Shown: piece by piece, positions 26,163 through 35,972 of the stretch
Layout of the letters: each line of letters starts with the position of its first letter
Numbering within the stretch: position 1 is the first letter of the stretch
Origin: Porphyrobacter sp. HT-58-2
Lineage (GTDB): Bacteria; Pseudomonadota; Alphaproteobacteria; Sphingomonadales; Sphingomonadaceae
Direction: 5' to 3'
Length of the DNA stretch: 64,000 nt
NCBI RefSeq assembly: GCF_002952215.1
Contig: NZ_CP022600.1
Span: 496,001 to 560,000 of the forward strand
Notes under the pieces: model-generated
Told to the model about the DNA's origin: nothing
Databases searched by the model: none
The model's input: the letters and a program-made list of their open reading frames with translations, nothing else
Position numbers and translations under genes: made by a program

Positions 26163-27455
26163 TCAGGCGGGGGTCACGCGCAGCGGCAAGGTCTTCAATC
26201 CGCCCACGAAAGTGCTGCTGGCGCGCTTGGCCTCGCCCGCCGGTTCGACCGCGGCAACCCGGTCGAGGATCGCCTCGAACAGGATCTTCATCTCCAGCCG
26301 CGCCAGATGGAGGCCAAGGCACTGGTGCGCCCCCGCCCCGAAGGCGAGATGGCGGTTGGGCGAGCGGGCCGCGTCGAAACGGCGCGGATCGGGGAACTGG
26401 GCGGGGTCGTGATTGGCGGCGACGTAGTTGATCATCAGCCAGTCGCCCGCCTTGATCTGCTGCCCGCCGATCTCGCAATCCTCGGCCGCGGTGCGCATGA
26501 AGTGCTGCACCGGGCTGGTCCAGCGGATCGCCTCTTCGACGATGCCGGGGAGCAGCGAGCGGTCGGCGCGGACGCGGGCATATTGTTCGGGATCGCGCGC
26601 CAGCGCCTGCATCGCCCCTGCCGTGCTTGCGCTGGTGGTGTCATGCCCGGCGGTGGCGACGATGATGTAATAGCCCGCCATGTCGCGCGGGGGGAGCGGC
26701 TGGCCGTCCACGGTGGCGTTGGCGATCACGCTGGCAACATCGTCGGTCGGGTTCTTCCGGCGATCTTCGGCTAGCGCCGCGAAGTAATCCTCGAAGGTCT
26801 TCACTGCACCTGCGACGATCTGCACCACCTGTTCCGGCGTCATCTGGTCCATGCCGCTGCCCGACAGGTCCTTGTCCTGCCCGCCGAACAATTGCTGGGT
26901 GAGCATCTGCATCCGGAATTCGTCCTCAGGCGGCACGCCGAGGATCTGCATGACCACGCGCAGGGGATAGGGGCCGGAGACTTCCTTGACGAAGTCGACC
27001 TCAGACCCCTGTTCCAGCATCCGATCCACCGTCGCCGCCGCCAGCGTCCGCAGCTCGCCTTCCAGCTGGGCGAGGTTGCGGGGCATGAACCATTCCTGCG
27101 TCAGCTTGCGGTATTTGGGGTGGATAGGCGCGTCGAACACCACCAGCGAATCGACCAGCATGTTCGATCCGGTCGCCGCGCGGCTGAATTCGATCGCCTG
27201 ATTGAAGCTGAACACCACCGGGCGCGGGTTGTTGAGGAAGGCGGCATTGTCCTTCGAAATCCGCATGACGTCGTCATAGCGGGTGACGAGCCAGAACGGC
27301 TCGAACAGGCCCGGCGTGTCGGGCTGCACCTTGGCGACCGGGGTTTTCGCACGGATCGCGTCGAAGGTGTCGAGCAGCCCGTCCCACTGGGCATAGGCGT
27401 GGGGGTCGATCACCCGGCGGGCGATATCGCCCGGCAGAACGGCCTCACCACTCAT
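26163..27455 (-). CDS. Cytochrome P450
   Basis: A 430-residue soluble bacterial P450. The I-helix oxygen-binding motif is VATAGHDTTSAS, the ExxR motif is EEAIRWTSP, and the heme-Cys loop is FGAGAHQCLGLHLAR. It needs a ferredoxin and reductase, neither adjacent. The ATG overlaps the stop of the upstream acyl-CoA ligase by 4 bases, so the pair is co-translated and may act on the same acyl or terpenoid/steroid-type substrate; the substrate is inference. Confidence 0.93.
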   Translation of the reverse strand: MSGEAVLPGDIARRVIDPHAYAQWDGLLDTFDAIRAKTPVAKVQPDTPGLFEPFWLVTRYDDVMRISKDNAAFLNNPRPVVFSFNQAIEFSRAATGSNMLVDSLVVFDAPIHPKYRKLTQEWFMPRNLAQLEGELRTLAAATVDRMLEQGSEVDFVKEVSGPYPLRVVMQILGVPPEDEFRMQMLTQQLFGGQDKDLSGSGMDQMTPEQVVQIVAGAVKTFEDYFAALAEDRRKNPTDDVASVIANATVDGQPLPPRDMAGYYIIVATAGHDTTSASTAGAMQALARDPEQYARVRADRSLLPGIVEEAIRWTSPVQHFMRTAAEDCEIGGQQIKAGDWLMINYVAANHDPAQFPDPRRFDAARSPNRHLAFGAGAHQCLGLHLARLEMKILFEAILDRVAAVEPAGEAKRASSTFVGGLKTLPLRVTPA

Positions 27456-28993
27456 GCCGCAGCCGCCTTCGCCGCGAATTCATCGCGCAGCTCGCGCTTG
27501 TAGAGCTTGCCATTGGCCTCGCGCGGGAGATCGGGGCGGAAGTCGAACAGCTTGGGCATCTTGATCTTCGACAGGCTGCCCGAGAGGAAATCGCGCAGCT
27601 CCGCTTCCAGCGCGGGGCCGGCATCCGCCATGTCGCGCGGCTGCACCACGGCCACCACCTTCTCGCCGAGATCAGGGCAGGGCGCGCCGATCACGGCGGC
27701 GTCCATCACCTTGGGGTGGGTGACGAGCAGGTTCTCGATCTCCTGCGGGTAGATGTTCACCCCGCCGCTGATGATCATGTGGCTCTTGCGGTCGGTCAGG
27801 AACAGGAAGCCGTCGGCGTCGAGATGGCCGATGTCGCCCAGCGTCATCCAGCCTTTCGGGTGCATCGCCTCGCGGGTCTTGTCGGGATCATTGTGATAGG
27901 TGGGGAGCAGGGCGTTCTCGAAATAGATCAGGCCATCCTCGCCCGGCCCCACTTCCTCGCCATCCGGCCCGCAGATATGGAGCGTGCCATAGATCGCCCG
28001 CCCGACGCTGCCCGGGTGGGTGAGCCAGTCGGCCGAGCGGATCATCGTCATCCCGATGCTTTCGCTACCGGCGTAGTATTCGTTCACGATCTCGCCCCAC
28101 CAGGCGATCATCTCCTGCTTGATCGGCACCGGGCAGGGTGCGGCGGCGTGGAGCGCGCGCTGGTGGCTGGAGAGATCGTATTTCGTCCGGATTGCCGGAT
28201 CGAGCTTGAGGAAGCGCACGAAATGGGTCGGCACCCACTGGCTGTCGGTGACCTTGTATTTTGCGATAGCGGCGAGCGCCTCCTCAGGATCGAATTTCTC
28301 CATCATCACCACGGTCCCGCCAAGCCGGTGGACGACCGAACACCAGCCAATCGGGGCGGCGTGGTAGAGCGGGGCGGGGGAGAGATAGACCATCGAACCA
28401 TCGGTCGGCATCCCGGCGCCCATCACCGCGAGCCCCACCAGCGGCACCGCCGCCTGCGGGTCGGGATCTTCGGGCGGGGCGGGGCGGATGCCCTTGGGCC
28501 GCCCGGTGGTGCCGCTGGAATAGAGCATCACCATGCCCGCGCTCTGATCGGGAATCGGGCTGGGGGCCTGAGCGGCGAGGGCGGCGGCGAAGTCCTCCGC
28601 ATCGCCTGCGTCCATGACCAGCACGGCAAGGCCGGGGCATTCCTTGCGGATATCCGCCAGCATCCCGGCGAAATAGCCGCTGGTGATGAGCAGCTTCGCC
28701 TGCGAATCGCGGATGATATAGGCAGCTTCCGGCGCGGTCAGGCGGCTTGAGATCGGCACCAGCATCGTGCCCGCGCGCTGCGAGCCCCAGATCAGGGTGA
28801 AGTACTCAATCCGGTTTTCAAGCAGCACCGCAAAGGCGTCGCCTGCCTTGATGCCATGGGCGCGCAGCAGGTGGGCGAAGCGGTTCGATTCCGCCTCCAT
28901 CTCGCCATAGGTGATCTGCTTGCCCGACCCGGTCATGATGACGGCGGGATGATCCGGGCGGGTCGCGGCGTGCGCGATGGGGTGCATGCTCAT
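27452..28993 (-). CDS. AMP-forming acyl-CoA ligase
   Basis: A 513-residue ANL-superfamily enzyme that activates a carboxylate to its CoA ester via an acyl-adenylate. It has the ATP-binding loop LYSSGTTGRPKGIR, the YYAGSESIG substrate motif, TLGDIGHLDADGFLFLTDR, and the C-terminal lysine region PREANGKLYKREL. GGGAGAG precedes the ATG at 28993. It is the first gene of a two-gene operon with the P450. Chain length or ring preference is not evident. Confidence 0.93.
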   Translation of the reverse strand: MSMHPIAHAATRPDHPAVIMTGSGKQITYGEMEAESNRFAHLLRAHGIKAGDAFAVLLENRIEYFTLIWGSQRAGTMLVPISSRLTAPEAAYIIRDSQAKLLITSGYFAGMLADIRKECPGLAVLVMDAGDAEDFAAALAAQAPSPIPDQSAGMVMLYSSGTTGRPKGIRPAPPEDPDPQAAVPLVGLAVMGAGMPTDGSMVYLSPAPLYHAAPIGWCSVVHRLGGTVVMMEKFDPEEALAAIAKYKVTDSQWVPTHFVRFLKLDPAIRTKYDLSSHQRALHAAAPCPVPIKQEMIAWWGEIVNEYYAGSESIGMTMIRSADWLTHPGSVGRAIYGTLHICGPDGEEVGPGEDGLIYFENALLPTYHNDPDKTREAMHPKGWMTLGDIGHLDADGFLFLTDRKSHMIISGGVNIYPQEIENLLVTHPKVMDAAVIGAPCPDLGEKVVAVVQPRDMADAGPALEAELRDFLSGSLSKIKMPKLFDFRPDLPREANGKLYKRELRDEFAAKAAAA

Positions 28994-29133
28994 GATTTTT
29001 CTCTCCCATGCCGCTGTAGCGGTTTGCGAGGGAAGTTACGCAAGCCGCGCGCCCTCGCAAGCAAAAACGGTATGGGAAATGCTACCGATTATGGCGGTCA
29101 TGCCCGAGGAGTCGCCGACGCGCGGCGGGGACA

Positions 29134-29163
29134 AGAAAAAAGGCGGCGGGATAACCCGCCGCC
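29134..29163 (-). terminator. Rho-independent terminator of the M23 peptidase gene
   Basis: GGCGGCGGG-ATAA-CCCGCCGCC is a perfect 9-bp stem (29142-29163). On the minus strand it is followed by a T-rich run (complement of 29134-29141). It lies 59 bases after the M23 gene stop. Confidence 0.85.
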
Positions 29164-29221
29164 ATGTTCGGACACCCTCTCCAATGTCCGGCTCGCTTAC
29201 AGCGAGCAATTTCTTCGAAGC

Positions 29222-29959
29222 TTACTCGCCGCCCTGACCCGTCAGGCGGGCATCCCGGGCGTAAGCAAGCTGTGCCTCGCTCTCCACCATATACGGAATC
29301 GGATTGACTGCAAGCCCGTCGACACGAACTTCGTAATGAAGGTGCGGGCCGGTCGAACGGCCGGTCGATCCGACATAGCCGATCAGATCGCCCTTCTTCA
29401 CATTGTCGCCTGCGGCCACCGCGAGGCGCGAGAGGTGAGCATAGCGGGTTTCCATCGACGCACCATGGTTGATGCTGATGTAGAGACCATAGCTCGAATA
29501 CCAGTCGGCGCGGCCGACGATACCGTCTGCCGTGGCATAGACCGGAGTGCCGGTCGGCGCGGCAAGATCAATGCCGTGATGCTGGCGGCGGCCACCGAGA
29601 ACCGGGTGCGAGCGCATCCCGAAGCCGCTGGTCAGCTGGGCGCCTTCAAGCGGCATGCGCGACGGCACCGAAATCGCCCCGTTCGGCAGGGGCGACGAGA
29701 ACGCGGCCACATCAGCGCCGGTGCCAAGCGTCGGGCTGGTGCGTTCAATCGCGGTCCAGCTAGCGAACAGCGACTTGAAGCGTTGATCGCCGTTCTCGGC
29801 CGCATCAACCTGCGCTTCGCGCACGGGATCAAGAATGTCGGCGCTGGCGGTGGTGGCGGAGTTGGCGGAATTCGCGAAGGCCGGCGCTGCGGCGGAAACG
29901 AACAGGGCAGCGCAGGCTGAGACAGCAAGCTTGACCACATGGCGCACGGCAAATTTCAT
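29222..29959 (-). CDS. M23 family metallopeptidase (LytM-type)
   Basis: A 245-residue periplasmic endopeptidase or amidase activator. It has a signal peptide (about 1-30, ending PAFA) and a C-terminal peptidase_M23 domain (about 120-225). Zinc motifs are HHGIDLAAPTG (HxxxD) and GPHLHYEVRVDG (HxH). It is likely to cleave peptidoglycan cross-links or regulate amidases. The start at 29959 gives a proper signal peptide; the upstream start at 29992 does not. Confidence 0.92.
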   Translation of the reverse strand: MKFAVRHVVKLAVSACAALFVSAAAPAFANSANSATTASADILDPVREAQVDAAENGDQRFKSLFASWTAIERTSPTLGTGADVAAFSSPLPNGAISVPSRMPLEGAQLTSGFGMRSHPVLGGRRQHHGIDLAAPTGTPVYATADGIVGRADWYSSYGLYISINHGASMETRYAHLSRLAVAAGDNVKKGDLIGYVGSTGRSTGPHLHYEVRVDGLAVNPIPYMVESEAQLAYARDARLTGQGGE

Positions 29960-30072
29960 ATAAGACCCGGTTCCCGATTGCGGCCCGCCCATTTTCAGGA
30001 GCAGTACCGAAGGAGTGTTCCGGCACGTCTGCTGCGCGCCTTTCGCTGATCGTGGGTTATGCGGGTGAGTCG

Positions 30073-30864
30073 TTAATGCGCAATCTCTGCGTAGAATCCG
30101 CGCGACAAACCGGCAGCAAGACGCGCCGAGTCGTTGAATGGCGGCTTAATCGCACCGCGAAAGTGCCGTTTTACGAGATCTTGCCACAGGGATTCGGGTG
30201 CAAGCTGCGTCATTTCGGCACAGCGCAAAAAGTGCTTGGTGCCGATCCCGACATGGCGGATTTCGTCGTCAAGTATGCGAGCAAGAATTTTTGCACCGCC
30301 CGCATCGCCCGCTGCCCGCACCCGTTCGAGAGTGGCGGGCGTCACGTCGAGCCCGCGCGCTTCGAGCACCATCGGCACCACGGCCAGCCGTGCGGCGACA
30401 TCGTGGCGTGTCGCGTGCGCGGCTTCCCACAGTCCCGCGTGCGCCGGGAGCGCGCCATAATGGCTGCCGAGCTGTTCAAGCTTCCGTGCCAGCAGCGCGA
30501 AGTGCATCGCCTCGTCTGCGGCAACGGCAAGGAAGTCGGTGACGAATTCCTCGCCCATGTCGTCCCCGAATCGCCCCGCCATGTCGAGCGCGAGGTCGAT
30601 GGCGACGAATTCGATATGGGCGAGGGAATGCCACAAGGCGATTCGCGCCCGCTCGCTGCCGCCCTTCCCGCGCTTGGGCATCCGGTTCGGCGGGAGCAAC
30701 TCCGGCGCGTCGGGCCAGGCGGGCTGGTCGGGCATCGCGACGTCGAATGCCCACGCCAGCTTCCCCGCCCGCCAGTCGCGTGCGAGCTGGCGGGTGGCGA
30801 AGCACTTGGCGCGCGGCTCTGCGGTCAGCAGCGCGGCGCGGATGGCGCGGGCGATAGTGGTCAT
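30073..30864 (-). CDS. DUF455 ferritin-like protein
   Basis: A 263-residue all-helical protein of the DUF455 family. The Glu/His pattern of a di-iron ferritin-like fold is visible in SLAHIEFVAIDLALDM, VAADEAMHFALL and LDDEIRHVGIG. Its role is unknown; an oxidative or tRNA-modifying activity would be speculation. It starts 7 bases after the bcp stop, so it belongs to the glnE-bcp operon. Confidence 0.88.
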   Translation of the reverse strand: MTTIARAIRAALLTAEPRAKCFATRQLARDWRAGKLAWAFDVAMPDQPAWPDAPELLPPNRMPKRGKGGSERARIALWHSLAHIEFVAIDLALDMAGRFGDDMGEEFVTDFLAVAADEAMHFALLARKLEQLGSHYGALPAHAGLWEAAHATRHDVAARLAVVPMVLEARGLDVTPATLERVRAAGDAGGAKILARILDDEIRHVGIGTKHFLRCAEMTQLAPESLWQDLVKRHFRGAIKPPFNDSARLAAGLSRGFYAEIAH

Positions 30865-30871
30865 GCGGGGA

Positions 30872-31345
30872 TCAGAGCGCTTTCGCTGCCGCCAGCACGT
30901 CCTCGGCATGGCCTGCGACCTTCACCTTGTCCCAGATGCGCGCGATCTTGCCCTGCGCATCGACCAGATAGGTAGCGCGGACCATGCCCATGTAGGTCTT
31001 GCCGTACATCTGCTTTTCCGCCCACACGCCGAGCGCATCGGACAACCCGCCCTCTTCCGCGTCGGTGGCGAGCGGAGCGGTCAGGCCGTGCTTGGCGATG
31101 AACTTGGCGTGCTTCTTGGCCGGGTCTTTCGAGACTCCGAGCAGCTTGGTGCCTGCCGCTTCGAACTGCGCCTTCAGGGCCGAGAAATCCTTGTTCTCGG
31201 TGGTGCAGCCGGGGGTGTCATCCTTGGGATAGAAGAAGATCACCAGCTTGGAACCGGCGAAGTCCGAGGGCTTCACGCTCCCGCCTTCGGGAGTTTCCAT
31301 GGCGATATCGGGGATGGCGTCACCGACGCCGGGAAAAGTGCTCAT
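30872..31345 (-). CDS. bcp: Bcp-type thioredoxin-dependent peroxiredoxin
   Basis: A 157-residue peroxiredoxin of the BCP/PrxQ group that reduces hydrogen and organic peroxides. The peroxidatic Cys sits in FFYPKDDTPGCTTENKDF. The position five residues later that often holds the resolving Cys is Lys, so this is the one-Cys-type variant of the family. The start overlaps the glnE stop by 4 bases. Confidence 0.93.
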   Translation of the reverse strand: MSTFPGVGDAIPDIAMETPEGGSVKPSDFAGSKLVIFFYPKDDTPGCTTENKDFSALKAQFEAAGTKLLGVSKDPAKKHAKFIAKHGLTAPLATDAEEGGLSDALGVWAEKQMYGKTYMGMVRATYLVDAQGKIARIWDKVKVAGHAEDVLAAAKAL

Positions 31346-34113
31346 GCGGGGTTCTCCTGTTCAGTTTCGAGAATGTCCGTGCCGAGGATTTGTTTCCACG
31401 CTTCGGCGACCCTCTGGCGCGCGGCGGCGAAGGCGGCGAGCAGCGCATCGTAGCTTTCGAACCCGCAGGCCCGTGCCAGCGCCCGCGCGCCGCTGGGCGG
31501 GGGTTCGCGGCCATCGGGAGCGAGCAGGCGCCCTGCCACGAGCATCCGGCTCATCAGCGCGTGAGGATCGGCCAGATCGGCCGGGATCAGGCCCGCTTCG
31601 GCCAGACCGGCCATCGCCACGTCCAGATCGGGATTGAGTGCATCGGGCGCGGCCTCGGCCAGCGGGCGTCCATCCGCCGTCTTGCCCTTCAATTGCAGGT
31701 AGTGGACGAGAAATTCGATATCGACGAGGCCCCCGCGCGCCAGCTTGGCATCGACCGGGCCGGTGGCGGGCTTGTGCTTCGCCATCTCGGCGCGCATCTC
31801 CAGCACCGCCTCGCGCAGTTCGGCCTGCCCACGCGGAGCCTGGAGCACCTCGGCCAGCACGGCCTCGAGCTGCGCGCGCGCTTCGGGCGAGCCATAGAGC
31901 ACCCGCGCGCGGGCCAGCGCCATGTGCTCCCATGTCCACGCTGCCTCGCGCTGATACTTGCCAAAGGCTTCACAGCTGACCGCCATCGGGCCCTGATTGC
32001 CTTGCGGCCGCAGCCGCGTGTCGACTTCGTAGAGCGCCCCTTGCGCGGTCGGCACCGAGAGGGCGGCGCTGACCCGGCTGGCGAGGCGGTTGTAATAGAC
32101 TGTCGCCCCGAGCGGGCGCGGACCATCGGACTGTGCGGCAAAATCGCCGGTGAACAGATAGACGATATCGAGATCGGAGGCATGGGTGAGCGCGCCCCCG
32201 CCGAGCCGGCCCAGGCCCAGGATCAGCAACTCGCTTCCCGCAATCCGTCCGTGCTTGGCGACGAATTCCGCCACTGTCGCGTCGGTCGCCAGCTGCATTG
32301 CGGCCTCGGCGGTGCGCGACAGGGCGCGGGCGATGGCGAGCGGATCGGCCAGCCCTTCGATCAGCTGGATGCCGAGCGCGAAGCGGATCTCGCCGGTGAT
32401 CACCCGGATCGCGTCAAGCAGCGCCTCATAGTCGTCACGCCCTGCCGCGCCCCGCATCCGCGCCATGATCGAGGTGACATCCCCCGGCAGATCGAGTGCA
32501 TGCCGGTCGATCAGGGTGTCGAGCCGTTCGGGCTTGCGTGCAAGTTCGTCCGACAGCACCGGCGCAAGGGTCAGTGCCGCCACCAGCCGTTCGATCAGAT
32601 CAGGCCGCGCGTCGAGCAGGCGGAAGGTGGTGATCGCCGATGGCACGCTTTCAAGGATACGCTCCCAGCGGGTGATCGCGCGCATCGGATCATCGCTCTG
32701 CCCCATCGCCTTCAGCAGCGCCGGGGCGAGCCTGTCCCATGCGGCCACGGCCTGAGGGGAACGGATCGCGGCATGGCGCCCGTCGCGCCAGGTCTCGATC
32801 CGCTCGGCTAGGGTATCAGGTTCGGCAAAGCCCCATTGGCCCAGTTCATGCACCAGCGTGCTGACCGGCATGGCGACCGGGGCCGGTGTCGCTTCGGGGC
32901 GGCCGATCAGTTCTTCATAGATGCGGGCCGTGCGCGCTGTCAGTTCGGTGAGCTCTGCCACCAGCGCCGCTCCGTCCGCCAGCCCGTCGAGCTGCGCGAC
33001 ATTGTCGAGCGCGGCGCCTTCGGGAAGGGCATGGGTCTGACGGTCGTTCACCATCTGCAAGCGATGTTCGACCTGCCGGAGCCGGTCATAGGCCTCGCCC
33101 AGAGTCACCGCGTGTTCGGGCGCGATCCAGCCACTGGCGGCCAGCACGTCGAGCGCATGGCGGGTTCCGCGCACCCGTAGCGAGGCATCGCGTCCGCCGT
33201 GGATCAGCTGATGGGTCTGCGCGTAGAATTCGATTTCGCGGATCCCGCCGCGCCCGCGCTTCACATCGAAGCCGGGGCCGGGAGCGGGCGGGCCCTCGTG
33301 GCTTTCGCGGATGCGCAAGGTCAGCGCGCGGATTTCCTCGACCGCGCCGTAATCGAGCTGTCCACGCCACACGAAGGGGCGGATCTGGCTCAGGAAATCC
33401 TCCCCCGCCGCCACGTCCCCTGCCGCTGCGCGCGCGCGGGTGAAGGCAGCCCGTTCCCACGCCAGCGCGGCGCTTTGATAATGGGTGAGCGCCGCACCTA
33501 CAGGCACAGCCAGCGGACTGACCTCGCTTGCCGGGCGCAGCCGCAGGTCGACCCGCAGGGCATAGCCATCAGCGGTGTTCGATGCCAGCAGCGCCACCAC
33601 CCGCCGGGCATAGCGTTGCGCCGCATCGCCCGGATCGTCCGAAGCGCGGCGCGGCAGGCGGTCGCGGTCGAACAGCAGGATCGGGTCGATGTCGGACGAG
33701 TAATTGAGCTCGCCCGCCCCCTGCTTGCCCAGCGCCAGCGCGATGAAGCCATCTGTGCTATCGGTGTCGGTGCGTTCGGTGATCGCGCTGCGGATCGCGC
33801 GGTCGAGGGCGCGGTCGGCGAAAGCGGTCAGTTCGCCCACCACCTGTGTCAGCGGGAAGGCACCGGCCAGATCACCCACCGCCAGCGCCGCCGCCAATGC
33901 CAGCCGTTCGCGCCGCAGGGCGATTTCGGTGTCGGGATGCGCAGCTTGAGCACGCGCCCACGTCAGCGCCCCTTCGCCATCGCCGCTGGACAGCAGCGCG
34001 GCCAGTTCGGGCTGGCGATCGAGCGCGCGTGCCAGAAATGGCGCATGGTGGCGGGCGCGGTGCAGCGCGTTGTCCCAGTCGGCCAGGCCGTGCAGGTGCC
34101 GGTTCTCTCCCAT
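31342..34113 (-). CDS. glnE: Bifunctional glutamine synthetase adenylyltransferase/deadenylase
   Basis: About 923 residues, typical for GlnE, which adenylylates and deadenylylates glutamine synthetase in response to PII. Two nucleotidyltransferase domains are evident: ELNYSSDIDPILLFDRD (adenylyl removal) and LTHASDLDIVYLF (adenylylation). Each is followed by helical GlnD_UR_UTase segments. An earlier in-frame start (34251) adds an Arg/Ala-rich stretch; ATG 34113 with GAGG before it begins a natural N-terminus. It is divergent from the M28 gene. Confidence 0.95.
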   Translation of the reverse strand: MGENRHLHGLADWDNALHRARHHAPFLARALDRQPELAALLSSGDGEGALTWARAQAAHPDTEIALRRERLALAAALAVGDLAGAFPLTQVVGELTAFADRALDRAIRSAITERTDTDSTDGFIALALGKQGAGELNYSSDIDPILLFDRDRLPRRASDDPGDAAQRYARRVVALLASNTADGYALRVDLRLRPASEVSPLAVPVGAALTHYQSAALAWERAAFTRARAAAGDVAAGEDFLSQIRPFVWRGQLDYGAVEEIRALTLRIRESHEGPPAPGPGFDVKRGRGGIREIEFYAQTHQLIHGGRDASLRVRGTRHALDVLAASGWIAPEHAVTLGEAYDRLRQVEHRLQMVNDRQTHALPEGAALDNVAQLDGLADGAALVAELTELTARTARIYEELIGRPEATPAPVAMPVSTLVHELGQWGFAEPDTLAERIETWRDGRHAAIRSPQAVAAWDRLAPALLKAMGQSDDPMRAITRWERILESVPSAITTFRLLDARPDLIERLVAALTLAPVLSDELARKPERLDTLIDRHALDLPGDVTSIMARMRGAAGRDDYEALLDAIRVITGEIRFALGIQLIEGLADPLAIARALSRTAEAAMQLATDATVAEFVAKHGRIAGSELLILGLGRLGGGALTHASDLDIVYLFTGDFAAQSDGPRPLGATVYYNRLASRVSAALSVPTAQGALYEVDTRLRPQGNQGPMAVSCEAFGKYQREAAWTWEHMALARARVLYGSPEARAQLEAVLAEVLQAPRGQAELREAVLEMRAEMAKHKPATGPVDAKLARGGLVDIEFLVHYLQLKGKTADGRPLAEAAPDALNPDLDVAMAGLAEAGLIPADLADPHALMSRMLVAGRLLAPDGREPPPSGARALARACGFESYDALLAAFAAARQRVAEAWKQILGTDILETEQENPA

Positions 34114-34262
34114 CCCCGCCTCTCTGGCCGCAGCGGGCGCGGCTCGCAAGAGGTGTCTGGTGGCCCTGCGGCTATGCCACAAGAGGGCGCGCTTGCACCC
34201 CGCCGCCGCCTCTGCAATTGAGGCCCGCATGGGAAGCGGTGAAGACGGCAAGGAATGATCGG

Positions 34263-35966
34263 ATGACGAAGCGGTTTGCAGCTTTGGGGATGATGCTGGC
34301 CGGCGCGCTGACGCTGGCGGCGTGCGATGCGATCCCCGGCATGGGCGGCGGCGAGGCGGCGCTCGATATTCCCGAAATCGCGCCCGGAGAGCTGTCCGAA
34401 GCGACCATGAAGGATGTCACCCGGTTGCTTTCCAGCGATGCCTTCGAAGGTCGGATGCCCGGCACTCCGGGCGAGGAAAAAACCATCGCCCTGCTCACCG
34501 AACGTTTCAAGGCCGCCGGGCTTCAGCCGGGCAATGGCGAAAGCTGGGTGCAGGAAGTGCCGCTGGTCGAGATCACCGGCAGGAACTACGCCCCGCTCAC
34601 CATCACCGGCAAGGGCGGCACTCAGAGCTTCGCTTTCGGCAAGGACTGGGTCGGCGTGACCTATCGCGAAGAGGCGAAGACCACGCTCAAGGACAGCGAG
34701 CTGGTGTTTGTCGGATACGGCATCAACGCGCCCGAGCGCGGTTGGAACGACTATGCCGGGCTCGACGTGAAGGGCAAGACGGTGGTGATCCTCGTCAATG
34801 ATCCCGACTGGCAGAGCGAGGGCCTTGAAGGCACTTTCAACGGCAAGGCGATGACCTATTACGGGCGCTGGACCTACAAGTATGAAGAGGCCGCGCGTCA
34901 GGGCGCGGCCGGTGCGCTGATCGTGCATGACACTGCGCCGGCCAGCTATGGCTGGAACGTGGTCGAAAGCTCGTGGACCGGCCCGCAGGCCTATGCCCAG
35001 CGCGGCGACAACGCGCCGCCGCTGACACAGATGAACGGCTGGATCCAGAAGGACGCCGCGCGCAAGGTGCTGGAGGCCGCAGGGCAGGATCTCGACGCGC
35101 TGACGAAGGCGGCGCAGCAGAAGGGCTTCAAGCCGGTGCCGCTGGGCCTGACGGCCGCGACCAGTTTCGAAAGCACCTTCCGCAGCTTTGTCTCGCACAA
35201 TGTCATCGGCATCCTGCCGGGCAGCGAGGCGCCTGAGGAATATGTGCTCCACACCGCGCATTGGGATCACCTCGGGCGCTGCACGCCTGCGCCTGATGGC
35301 GATGACATCTGCAATGGCGCGGTCGACAATGCCACCGGCACGGCGGCGCTGGTCGCGCTGGCCGAGGCCCATGCCAAGGCTGGCCCACCGCGCCGCAGCC
35401 TCGTGTTCCTGGCGGTGACGGCGGAGGAGTCCGGCCTGCTTGGCGCGACCTATTATGCCCAGAACCCGATCTTCCCGCTGGCGCAGACTGTGGGCGGGAT
35501 CAACATGGACGCCTTCCAGATGGCGGGCCGTGCCAAGGACGTGACCGTGGTCGGCCCGGGCAAGTCGCAGCTTGATCTGTTCCTTGACGCTGCGCTCAAG
35601 GCCGATGGCCGCGCCGCGACTCCCAATCCCAAGCCGGAGGCGGGCTATTACTATCGTTCCGATCACTTCGCCTTCGCCAAGCTCGGCGTGCCGATGCTCT
35701 ACATCGACGGGGGTGAGGATCTGATCGAGGGCGGACGCGAGGCGGGCGCGAAGATCGCCGCCGACTACACCGAGAACCGTTATCACGGGCCGAAGGACGA
35801 ATTCGACGAGAACTGGGACTGGTCGGGCGTGATGGCCGACCTGCAGCTGTTCTTCCGCATTGGCCGGATGATGGCGACGAGCAGCAGCTGGCCCAACTGG
35901 AACGAGGGTGACGAGTTCAAGGCCATCCGCGACCAGAGCTGTGCCGCTTCGGCCAAGGGCTGCTGA
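34263..35966 (+). CDS. M28 family zinc peptidase, lipoprotein
   Basis: A 567-residue exported peptidase with a lipoprotein signal (lipobox LAAC, Cys near 21). A PA-type insert (about 120-280) precedes the M28 catalytic part. Metal and catalytic residues appear in HTAHWDHLGRC, GAVDNATGTAALV, VTAEESGLLGATYY, NMDAF and YRSDHFAF. It is probably an aminopeptidase on the periplasmic face of a membrane. The ATG at 34263 gives the signal peptide directly. Confidence 0.93.
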   Translation: MTKRFAALGMMLAGALTLAACDAIPGMGGGEAALDIPEIAPGELSEATMKDVTRLLSSDAFEGRMPGTPGEEKTIALLTERFKAAGLQPGNGESWVQEVPLVEITGRNYAPLTITGKGGTQSFAFGKDWVGVTYREEAKTTLKDSELVFVGYGINAPERGWNDYAGLDVKGKTVVILVNDPDWQSEGLEGTFNGKAMTYYGRWTYKYEEAARQGAAGALIVHDTAPASYGWNVVESSWTGPQAYAQRGDNAPPLTQMNGWIQKDAARKVLEAAGQDLDALTKAAQQKGFKPVPLGLTAATSFESTFRSFVSHNVIGILPGSEAPEEYVLHTAHWDHLGRCTPAPDGDDICNGAVDNATGTAALVALAEAHAKAGPPRRSLVFLAVTAEESGLLGATYYAQNPIFPLAQTVGGINMDAFQMAGRAKDVTVVGPGKSQLDLFLDAALKADGRAATPNPKPEAGYYYRSDHFAFAKLGVPMLYIDGGEDLIEGGREAGAKIAADYTENRYHGPKDEFDENWDWSGVMADLQLFFRIGRMMATSSSWPNWNEGDEFKAIRDQSCAASAKGC

Positions 35967-35972
35967 GACCAC

